In this document: positions 1 through 5,472 of the stretch, piece after piece | Position numbering within the stretch: the stretch's first letter is position 1 | Layout of the letters: every line of letters begins with the position of its first letter | From: Bacteroidota bacterium | GTDB taxonomy: Bacteria; Bacteroidota; Ignavibacteria; Ignavibacteriales; Melioribacteraceae | Assembly: GCA_021786655.1 (NCBI GenBank) | Contig: JAJYMU010000195.1 | Span: forward strand, 1-5,472 | DNA: 5,472 bases | Direction: 5' to 3' | Made by a program: the position numbers and the translations under genes | The notes under the pieces: generated by a model | The model's database searches: none | What the model saw: the letters and a program-made list of their open reading frames with translations, nothing else | What the model was told of the DNA's origin: nothing

Positions 1-1685
1 TAACATTTTGGTTTGTGGGATTTATAATTTTCTCGTTAAGGTTTATCGGCGGTGCACTCTATGTGCAAAGATTAAAAACAACCGGTTTACATTCTCTAGA
101 TAACGCTTGGCATAACAGATTAAACTATTTGAGCTCTAAGTTACACCTTACACTGGCGGTTCAAATTTTCGAATCAACACAAATTAATGTTCCAATTACC
201 ATTGGTCATTTAAAACCGATCATACTTCTTCCGCTCGGAATGATAAGCGGTTTGCCGCAAGATCAGATCGAAGCAATTATCAGTCATGAACTCGCTCACA
301 TTAAACGATATGATTTCTTGATAAACATGATTCAGACTTTCATTGAAACTTTATTCTTTTATCACCCGGTTGTATGGTGGTTTTCTTCGCTGATAAATTC
401 GGAACGAGAAAATTGCTGCGACGATATTGCAATTCAAACTTGCGGTGATGCAATGAGTTACTCAAAAGCGCTTTACAATATTCAGCAAATGAAAAAGAAT
501 GAATCCGCATTAGCGATGGCTGCGATTGGAAAGAAAAATCAATTATATAGGAGAATAATTAGAATGAACACGAAGAACAAAAACATTGCGTACGGGGTCA
601 GACTCGCAGCCTTTGCTGTTCTGCTAACCGCCATGGCAGCCGTATCAATTTATTCTTCGCCTTCGGCAAAAGACAGTTCGCTCAATTTTGCATCCGCATC
701 ATTTGTAAATCCCTTTTCCCCCTCGGGTGAAAACTTGTCTTTCAAAACAACAACGGACGATGAATGCGCCGCTTCAGATACAATCGGTATAAAAAACGGC
801 AACAGAACCATAAAATTTTACGACGGTCCTGAAGGAAAAGAAAAAAAATATAAAGCAGAGCTGAGCGACGGCAAACTTTCCAAGTTATATATTGACGGCG
901 AAAAAGTTGACGGGAAAGATTTTCCGAAGTATCAAGGTTTGGTCTCACAAAAAGTAACCGAATATGATTCGCTGCAAAAAGAATACCGCGACTTAACGAA
1001 GAATTACACCGCAAGCATGAAGGATTATCTTGAAAAGATGAGAAAATTCAGAGGCAGTCGAGATTATGATTTCGATTTTGATTTCGACGCTTCTTCCTTC
1101 CCGCAGTTTGATTCTACGAATTGGAAAGCGGCGATAAAGAATTTCCAAAAGGGCATGCACGATAATTGGGCTGTTCATTCATTCAAAATTCCTCCGGTTC
1201 ATGTGCCGCCTATCGGCATTGACAGCTTATCCGGCGACATCAATTGCCCGACGTTCAATGATGAGGCTTTCAAAGAATCGATGAAAGAATGGGAGAAGAA
1301 TTTCAAGGAAGAAATGTCAAAGTTCAAAGTTGAAATGGAAAAGAATAAAGCTTCTATGGAATTGTTCAAGGAAGAAATGAAAAAATCCGGACCGAACAGC
1401 GAGGCATTCAAGAAAAGCATGGATGAGCTCAAAAAGAATATGGGCAAACTGAAAGCTGATATGAAAGTTTTGAAAGAGTTTATCGGGGATGTGAAGAGCG
1501 ATCTGGTACACGATAAATTAATCGAAGGCAGAGACGATCTTGATAGTATTACTCTCTCGAAGGATGAGCTTGTTGTGAACGGAACAACTGCTTCGCCGGA
1601 ACTTCACAAAAAATATTTAGAGATGTACAAGAAGCATTATGGAAAAGAATTGAAAGGCGACGAGAAATTTCAGATCAATAACTAA
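1..1685 (+). CDS. M56 (BlaR1/MecR1-type) membrane zinc metallopeptidase with coiled-coil periplasmic tail; 5' end cut off
   Basis: Family members are inner-membrane sensors whose cytoplasm-facing zinc protease domain relays a periplasmic signal, usually by inactivating a BlaI/MecI-type repressor. The frame is open to the left edge, and the first visible segment matches an inner transmembrane helix of the family, so the GTG at 15 is not the true start and one or more N-terminal helices are missing. Counting the codon at 15 as residue 1: helix about -4 to 18; IG..KPIILLP motif about 63-73; zinc motif HELAH at 91-95; hydrophobic FYHPVVWW segment about 115-122; ERENCCDD at 130-137, supplying the glutamate ligand; last membrane helix about 191-213. 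The rest, 214-556, should be periplasmic: two cysteines (251, 411), an alternating Asp/aromatic stretch (350-358), a Lys/Glu/Met-rich coiled coil (about 416-497), and a tail with ELVVNG and HKKYLEMY of the type I know from Bacteroidota M56 proteins. There is no penicillin-binding SxxK domain, so the ligand is unlikely to be a beta-lactam. The gene is convergent with the lamin-tail gene. The family call is secure; the signal and target are unknown. Confidence 0.94.
   Translation, partial: TFWFVGFIIFSLRFIGGALYVQRLKTTGLHSLDNAWHNRLNYLSSKLHLTLAVQIFESTQINVPITIGHLKPIILLPLGMISGLPQDQIEAIISHELAHIKRYDFLINMIQTFIETLFFYHPVVWWFSSLINSERENCCDDIAIQTCGDAMSYSKALYNIQQMKKNESALAMAAIGKKNQLYRRIIRMNTKNKNIAYGVRLAAFAVLLTAMAAVSIYSSPSAKDSSLNFASASFVNPFSPSGENLSFKTTTDDECAASDTIGIKNGNRTIKFYDGPEGKEKKYKAELSDGKLSKLYIDGEKVDGKDFPKYQGLVSQKVTEYDSLQKEYRDLTKNYTASMKDYLEKMRKFRGSRDYDFDFDFDASSFPQFDSTNWKAAIKNFQKGMHDNWAVHSFKIPPVHVPPIGIDSLSGDINCPTFNDEAFKESMKEWEKNFKEEMSKFKVEMEKNKASMELFKEEMKKSGPNSEAFKKSMDELKKNMGKLKADMKVLKEFIGDVKSDLVHDKLIEGRDDLDSITLSKDELVVNGTTASPELHKKYLEMYKKHYGKELKGDEKFQINN
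549..566 (+). promoter_or_regulatory. Internal Shine-Dalgarno and in-frame ATG within the M56 gene
   Basis: AGGAGA at 549-554 lies 9 bases before an ATG at 564-566 that is in the M56 reading frame. Translation from here would give a 373-residue product starting MNTKNKN, followed by a hydrophobic stretch and SSPSAKDSS, which looks like a signal peptide or signal anchor ahead of the whole periplasmic tail. The SD bases also encode the Arg-Arg of the YRRI motif that precedes the last helix in this family, so the match may be a by-product of AGG AGA codon choice. The bases are certain; their use as a start is inference. Confidence 0.33.
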
Positions 1686-1706
1686 AATAGCTAAGCAATA
1701 TTTTAC

Positions 1707-1727
1707 GGAAGGGTCTTAGACCCTTCC
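1707..1727. terminator. Perfect 9-bp hairpin between convergent genes, probable bidirectional terminator
   Basis: GGAAGGGTC (1707-1715) and GACCCTTCC (1719-1727) are perfect inverted repeats around a TTA loop. The hairpin sits in the 48-bp gap between the stop of the M56 gene (1685) and the stop of the lamin-tail gene (1734), so it can fold at the 3' end of both transcripts. Neither side has a clean U-tract: the plus side continues CTACTACTAC and the minus side GTAAAATATT. It is therefore not a textbook Rho-independent terminator and could instead be a transcript-end stabiliser or a copy of a dispersed palindromic repeat. Confidence 0.6.
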
Positions 1728-1733
1728 CTACTA

Positions 1734-3971
1734 CTACAACTTTCTGGCAATCACAACCGGCGCTTTCAATGTTTCTGTTGCGCCGCCATTCGCAGAAACC
1801 GTTTCAATCAATAAAATGTAAATCCCGATACGCAACGGTTTACCTGTGTCATCCAATCCATCAAATATAATCGAGTTCTTCGACGCCGAAGGGCGGCTGT
1901 TCTCAAGCGTTCTTACAACGCGTCCTTGGTTATCGTAAATTTTTATTCTCACTTGTGAAAGCGTTTGATTCAAATCCAAATTGATGATCGTGAAATCTTC
2001 AAAGCCGTCGTTATCAGGTGAGAATGGATTTGGATTAATGGTCACGCTGGATTCTCGCGATAAATTTTCCGTGAAGATCGAATTCATTTTGCCCGGTGTT
2101 CCGCCGTAATTGCTTACGGAGGTACTCCAATTTGATTTGTCGTTAGAGTTCAACGAAGGGTTCAACCTTTCAAGCGATTTGTTTTTGGTAATTAGAACAT
2201 TGCCGTTATGCCACGATGGAGAATACGTCAGCGAATCCAAAGTATTGCCGAGCATGTCCTTCAGCACCAGTATCTCGCCGTCATTTAACAAACCGAAACT
2301 GCTGCTTGCAATTTGAACGTTCGATTCCGCTTTGAGCCAAGGATAATTTTGGAAGATTGTTGTATCAGCCGCGAGGACAAAATATTCTTTGGGTGCAATT
2401 TTCAAAAATGAATTTGAAAGTTTTGCTTTTGAACTCGATCCAAGTTTAATCATCATGCCGCCAAGCTGAATCGAATCGTTTGATGTATTGTAGAACTCCA
2501 AATATTCCGAATTTGTTGTTGCCGGATCATACATAATTTCGTTTATGATTAAACTACCGAATGGATACCGCGGGATATTCAAAACTGAATTTATGAGTCC
2601 CGGTGTCCCGCCATTTGGACTTAATGTCGTTGCCCAATTTGTGCTGTCCGTTGAAGATTTTGAATACGAAATTCTTTCCAGCGAAAACCCTTTTGCGCCA
2701 CCCCAACCCGCATTGTATTTCAGACTGTCAACCATTGTGTTTCGCGAATCATAAATTACAACTCCGTCTGTTGCGCTAAGTACGCCGAATTTTGTTTGGA
2801 AAAAATTCTTCGGCTGGTAATATGGAAAACGTGATGTGTCTTGTGTCAAAATTGCGAATTCGTTCGGGCTCAAAAATTTGTCTGCCGTAGTAATCGTTGC
2901 CTTCGTCGGTGAAACAAGATCGCTTACGGTCCAGTTTTTCAAATTCACGGGATCGGTAGAGGCATTTACAATCTCAATCCATTCTGATTCCCCAGTGTAA
3001 GGATCGTACATGATTTCATTGATGAATACTTTCTTCGTTGCGGAAGGATTATCGGAAGCAGCAAAGCTAAAAATATCCGCGTTGTTGTTCTGATTTTCGT
3101 CCTGAGCAAATGTAACTTTTGCAATTAACTGATAAACCCCAGCTGCCGGGATGTAAATCTTTTTCTGAATTATCAGCGAATCATTGCTTGCCAGATTTGC
3201 AAAGTCAGTGTTGTAAAATGATTCGCCGGTTTGCCCGACCGAATCTTTGTTAGAGTCGTTGAACAAACTGACATTATAAGAAGGCGCGGACTGTGCACCA
3301 AGATTTTTCACACTTACAGAGAAGTTAACGGAATCACCCGGTTTTACTTCCGATGGCGCAGCTCCTATAAAACTTATTTTCAAATCGAAATTGAACGGCG
3401 AGACAGAATTCTTAGCGCCCGGCGTTCCGTTTACGTGAAAAGAATTTTTCCAGTTCCCCGCGCTGTTGTCTTTCGTCGACAAATATTTTTCATCTGAAAT
3501 TCCGGCGCTATTGTTTGCCGAATAAGTATAAGAATCAATTGTCACTCCGTCAGCATTAATCAAACCAATATCACGACCGGTTGTGTTCGCCATTCCCGAA
3601 GATCCAAAACTGTTGGAACTTATTTTGAGTACTACAGCGTCAGGCGGAATTATGTTCTTATATATTCCGTTAGCGTAATCGTAGCTCCCTTGAAGTATCA
3701 CAGCAAACTTGCCGGGTAACAAAATCATCCCGCCGGTCAAAGCAATAATGCTGTTATTGGAAGAAGTGTAATACTTGAATTTGAATCCGGCGAGATCAAC
3801 TGATTCCGTTGCGGATGTGTTGTAGATCTCTACGAACTCACCATTTGCCTCTGCAGGATAAAACATGATCTCGCTGAATGTGAGCGATGAACCGGTCTGA
3901 GCTAAAATATTTGTTAATGGCGAGATACTAAGAAGAACCGATACAAAAAATAATTTCCCCACCCATTTCAT
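1734..3971 (-). CDS. Secreted protein with three lamin-tail domains, a CARDB-like domain and a C-terminal sorting-type domain
   Basis: This complete 745-residue protein starts at ATG 3969-3971 with a clear Sec signal peptide (MKWVGKLFFVSVLLSISPLTNILA, cut about A24/Q25). No good Shine-Dalgarno precedes the start. Lamin-tail domain 1 spans about 30-190 (FSEIMFYP, EFVEIYNTS, closing NGTPGAKNS). A CARDB-like adhesion domain spans about 195-308 (VKNLGAQSAPSYNVSLF, then DENQNNNAD). Lamin-tail domain 2 spans about 315-463 (NEIMYDP, EWIEIVNAS, GGTPGLINS) and domain 3 about 473-632 (NEIMYDP, EYLEFYNTS, GGTPGKMNS). The end, about 642-745, has PNPFSPDNDGFEDF, VRIKIYDNQGRVVRTL and IGIYILLIE, like FlgD-Ig/CHU_C domains that act as type IX secretion signals. 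Bacterial lamin-tail domains are immunoglobulin-like folds found on exported, often nuclease- or matrix-associated proteins. No catalytic domain is visible, so a surface adhesive or structural role is the best inference. Its own promoter probably lies in 3972-4070. Confidence 0.93.
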   Translation of the reverse strand: MKWVGKLFFVSVLLSISPLTNILAQTGSSLTFSEIMFYPAEANGEFVEIYNTSATESVDLAGFKFKYYTSSNNSIIALTGGMILLPGKFAVILQGSYDYANGIYKNIIPPDAVVLKISSNSFGSSGMANTTGRDIGLINADGVTIDSYTYSANNSAGISDEKYLSTKDNSAGNWKNSFHVNGTPGAKNSVSPFNFDLKISFIGAAPSEVKPGDSVNFSVSVKNLGAQSAPSYNVSLFNDSNKDSVGQTGESFYNTDFANLASNDSLIIQKKIYIPAAGVYQLIAKVTFAQDENQNNNADIFSFAASDNPSATKKVFINEIMYDPYTGESEWIEIVNASTDPVNLKNWTVSDLVSPTKATITTADKFLSPNEFAILTQDTSRFPYYQPKNFFQTKFGVLSATDGVVIYDSRNTMVDSLKYNAGWGGAKGFSLERISYSKSSTDSTNWATTLSPNGGTPGLINSVLNIPRYPFGSLIINEIMYDPATTNSEYLEFYNTSNDSIQLGGMMIKLGSSSKAKLSNSFLKIAPKEYFVLAADTTIFQNYPWLKAESNVQIASSSFGLLNDGEILVLKDMLGNTLDSLTYSPSWHNGNVLITKNKSLERLNPSLNSNDKSNWSTSVSNYGGTPGKMNSIFTENLSRESSVTINPNPFSPDNDGFEDFTIINLDLNQTLSQVRIKIYDNQGRVVRTLENSRPSASKNSIIFDGLDDTGKPLRIGIYILLIETVSANGGATETLKAPVVIARKL

Positions 3972-4012
3972 ATTGATGTGACTCTATGTGTGAAATTCAT
4001 TCATAAAATAAT

Positions 4013-4024
4013 CAAACTTTTATA
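4013..4024 (-). promoter_or_regulatory. Weak promoter candidate for the lamin-tail gene
   Basis: Reading the minus strand, TATAAA (4024-4019) overlaps AAAGTTTG (4020-4013). The second is one base off the Bacteroidota -7 element TAnnTTTG, and the first resembles a sigma-70 -10 box. A start just downstream would leave a leader of about 35 bases before the ATG at 3971. No convincing TTTG or TTGACA partner sits at the right distance upstream, so the call rests on position and AT content as much as on the match. Confidence 0.22.
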
Positions 4025-4045
4025 AAAATGACATAAAGAATATTG

Positions 4046-4067
4046 ATTTACAGTTCATTTACAGTTG
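4046..4067 (-). repeat. Tandem 11-bp direct repeat, possible OmpR/PhoB-type operator
   Basis: Two adjacent 11-bp units, ATTTACAGTTC (4046-4056) and ATTTACAGTTG (4057-4067), differ only at the last base. On the minus strand they read CTGTAAA-TGAA-CTGTAAA, so CTGT recurs every 11 bp, one helical turn. That is the layout of response-regulator sites such as the enterobacterial Pho box, whose half-site is CTGTCAT. The repeat lies 75-96 bases upstream of the lamin-tail ATG, a suitable place for an activator. The repeat is certain; its role as an operator and any particular regulator are inference. Confidence 0.55.
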
Positions 4068-4095
4068 ATGAAAAGTATTGGATTGAAGGTGAAGT

Positions 4096-4128
4096 AAAAT
4101 AAAAACCACCGAAGAACCGCGGCAATGG
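4096..4128 (-). terminator. Possible Rho-independent terminator of the outer-membrane barrel gene
   Basis: On the minus strand, about 110 bases past the barrel gene's stop, CCA-TTG-CCG (4128-4120) can pair with CGGTGG (4111-4106) across an 8-base loop, with TTG bulged. TTTTTATTTT (4105-4096) follows directly. The U-rich tail and position are right, but the stem is short and bulged. An overlapping alternative stem, GGCAA/TTGCC at 4121-4136, would compete with it. Confidence 0.4.
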
Positions 4129-4238
4129 CTTTTGCCTGTAGAAAAATCTTCATTGTGATAAGCTTTCATTTGAAAGTAAATCACTACTGCCGTTTCACCT
4201 TTCACATCTCAAATTTATTCTCTCCCTTTTATAGAATC

Positions 4239-5472
4239 CTATTCGAGTTGATAAACAAACGCCAACTGCTGCGTTACGAGAATAATATTGTCGACGACAA
4301 GGTTGGCAGACGGCGCCGGAAGAAAATCGGCAGTGCGAGCGCCATCGGCAAATGTTCTCATAGACGCGGTTCCCACCATCCCGTTTCCAAAGACAAGCTG
4401 CAGTGTATACATCAACCGAATGTTGCCCAAATTTGCCGTAAAGCCGCCGCTTGCTGTTGTTTCCAACCAATCTGTTGAAAACATGCGGGCTGTGCGTCGA
4501 ATATTGTCGTTCTGATTCAGTTTATATTTATAGAAATGAAATTGCACGCCAAAACGATAATCCAACCATTTCCACTTGGACTGCGATTGATGTCCGATTC
4601 GTATTATATGATTGTAGAAGTTGAAGAAGTTCTCAATTGTTTTGAAATTTGAGGAAAGATTTTGATTTGGTGGCTGCAGTATTTGTTCACCCGCTTCTGC
4701 CCAAGTATTAGTTGTGATCGGTTCATAGATGTATTCGAAGCCCCACAGTGATTTACTGTTTGACCAATTTGTTCCAACTCCAATGTTATATGCTACAGAA
4801 ATTCCAGGATCTCGTGGAATATTTGCAAGACTGTAGTTCGGAATTTTCGGATGGTCTTTCCAATTTACGCTGAACGATGCGCCAACATTCCAAAAACTAT
4901 TGATAGGTCTTACATAACGTGCATACATCAGCCATTCTTTTGTTTCATCTTTATTAATCTCTGTTCTTAAAAAGTTTGTATTTAGTGGGTCGCTCCAGAA
5001 CCATGAAAAGTTTGAGTAGCTCACTTCGTGCGTTGCCTTATAGATACTTCGCCCGGCAACAAATTCCAGTCTATCGCCGTGGGGCAATTCTCCAACAGCA
5101 CCAAATTTTGCTTCCCACGCTTCGCCATCTTGCTTAATATCCAGTGCACCGGGGTAAAGTAAGTTTACGCCATCAAAAGCTCCGAACCTTCCCCACGAAC
5201 CGCTCATAGCAACGGAGAGGCGGGTATTCGGGATTGACATGCCAAACAAACCGTACAGGTAAGTATTGTTGCCAACATCAGTTTTCTTTATATCTGCCGT
5301 AGAAGAACTTGCAGTGCCCCTCGTAGCGAAGTTACGTTGCGATCTTTCTCCGGTATATCCTTGATACGCAATCATGATTCCGCCAAAGTAGTTATCGGAT
5401 CTGAAGAACCCGCCGAACGGAATTGAATTAATAGATACACCCGGATAGAAGGAAGAACCGCCTCCGGCAGAT
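4239..5472 (-). CDS. Probable outer-membrane beta-barrel protein, N-terminus beyond the window
   Basis: The frame runs 410 codons from the right edge to a TAG at 4241-4239. The ATG at 5375-5373 is internal: the upstream codons remain open and continue the same Gly/aromatic pattern (SSFYPGVSINSIPFGGFF), so the real start and any signal peptide lie outside. The protein is rich in Tyr, Phe, Trp, Asn and Gly and has many short amphipathic stretches of alternating polarity, such as RFGVQFHFYKYKL, IRLMYTLQLVFG and the final IILVTQQLAFVYQL, separated by polar loops. This is the usual look of a transmembrane beta-barrel. I see no plug, POTRA, OmpA-like or enzymatic motif. Ending in Leu-Glu rather than an aromatic residue is slightly unusual for a Bam-inserted barrel, but an FVY sits just before it. 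I do not recognise the family; a transport or structural barrel of the Bacteroidota/Ignavibacteriota type is likely. It is co-oriented with the lamin-tail gene but 267 bp upstream of it. Confidence 0.75.
   Translation of the reverse strand, partial: SAGGGSSFYPGVSINSIPFGGFFRSDNYFGGIMIAYQGYTGERSQRNFATRGTASSSTADIKKTDVGNNTYLYGLFGMSIPNTRLSVAMSGSWGRFGAFDGVNLLYPGALDIKQDGEAWEAKFGAVGELPHGDRLEFVAGRSIYKATHEVSYSNFSWFWSDPLNTNFLRTEINKDETKEWLMYARYVRPINSFWNVGASFSVNWKDHPKIPNYSLANIPRDPGISVAYNIGVGTNWSNSKSLWGFEYIYEPITTNTWAEAGEQILQPPNQNLSSNFKTIENFFNFYNHIIRIGHQSQSKWKWLDYRFGVQFHFYKYKLNQNDNIRRTARMFSTDWLETTASGGFTANLGNIRLMYTLQLVFGNGMVGTASMRTFADGARTADFLPAPSANLVVDNIILVTQQLAFVYQLE

Larger units (their letters stand above)
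3972..4238. other. 267-bp intergenic region between the barrel and lamin-tail genes
   Basis: This AT-rich spacer separates two minus-strand genes. From the barrel side it holds a perfect small inverted repeat (CTTTCA-TT-TGAAAG, 4163-4176), the GGCAA/TTGCC stem (4121-4136), the terminator candidate, the tandem 11-bp repeat and the promoter candidate. I find no tRNA, riboswitch or convincing small gene. Its size and content suggest the two genes are transcribed separately. Confidence 0.7.

Noticed and set aside
15..17. GTG at position 15 as the true start of the M56 gene
   Set aside because: The frame is open to the left edge and the preceding codons (TFWF) continue the family's membrane helix, so the start lies outside the window.
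742..1511. Several minus-strand frames antisense to the M56 gene
   Set aside because: Their Phe/Ser/Leu-rich sequences are the expected complement of the Lys/Glu-rich coiled-coil codons; none has a start signal or domain.
3231..3497. Plus-strand 88-codon frame antisense to the lamin-tail gene
   Set aside because: It is Arg-rich with no recognisable domain, and it lies wholly within conserved lamin-tail and CARDB-like coding sequence on the other strand.
4055..4153. Minus-strand 32-residue hydrophobic reading frame (starting MKIFLQAKAIAAV) in the intergenic region
   Set aside because: It resembles a small membrane peptide and has a weak GAAAG upstream, but it runs through the terminator candidate and ends inside the tandem repeat. 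It is too short to support without conservation data.
4163..4176. Inverted repeat CTTTCA-TT-TGAAAG as an operator or terminator
   Set aside because: The 6-bp AT-rich stem with a 2-base gap is weak, lacks a U-tract and could arise by chance in this AT-rich spacer.
4195..4470. Minus-strand 91-codon frame inside the barrel gene
   Set aside because: It lies in another frame of the barrel coding region, with shadow-type composition and no initiation signal.
4125..4478. Plus-strand 117-codon frame (MAFACRKIF...) overlapping the barrel gene's 3' end
   Set aside because: It is antisense to a well-supported barrel frame, has a Cys/His/Arg-rich composition typical of a shadow frame, and has no Shine-Dalgarno or recognisable domain.
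5373..5375. ATG at 5375 as the true start of the barrel gene
   Set aside because: The frame stays open to the right edge with the same barrel-like composition, and no signal peptide follows this ATG.

Overview
The window holds three protein genes and two short intergenic regions. The style of the genes points to the Bacteroidota/Chlorobiota-Ignavibacteriota side of the tree. The evidence is a BlaR1-type M56 membrane peptidase whose periplasmic tail is of the kind seen in Bacteroidota, a secreted multi-domain lamin-tail protein ending in a FlgD-Ig/CHU_C-like sorting domain, an aromatic-rich outer-membrane barrel, and a start codon without a clear Shine-Dalgarno. This placement is inferred from protein style, not from a marker gene.

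Layout. Bases 1-1685 (+) are the 3' part of an M56/BlaR1-family zinc metallopeptidase; its first membrane segments lie upstream of the window. After a 48-bp gap with a perfect 9-bp hairpin comes a convergent gene at 1734-3971 (-), a 745-residue exported protein with three lamin-tail domains, one CARDB-like domain and a C-terminal sorting-type domain. Bases 3972-4238 are intergenic. They hold a tandem 11-bp direct repeat resembling an OmpR/PhoB-type operator, a weak promoter candidate for the lamin-tail gene and a possible terminator for the gene upstream of it. Bases 4239-5472 (-) are the C-terminal 410 residues of a probable outer-membrane beta-barrel protein whose start lies beyond the right edge.

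How the genes may relate. The M56 gene is probably the sensor/protease half of a BlaR1/BlaI-like pair, and the usual partner repressor would lie upstream, outside the window. Nothing visible ties it to the two envelope genes: it is convergent with them and separated by a hairpin. The lamin-tail and barrel genes run in the same direction, but a 267-bp gap with its own signals suggests separate transcripts. I see no RNA gene, CRISPR array, insertion sequence or attachment site.

No complete new system is demonstrable here. The points most worth a second look are an in-frame internal start with a strong Shine-Dalgarno inside the M56 gene, just before its last membrane segment; the non-penicillin-binding, coiled-coil sensor region of that protein; and the Pho-box-like repeat upstream of the lamin-tail gene.
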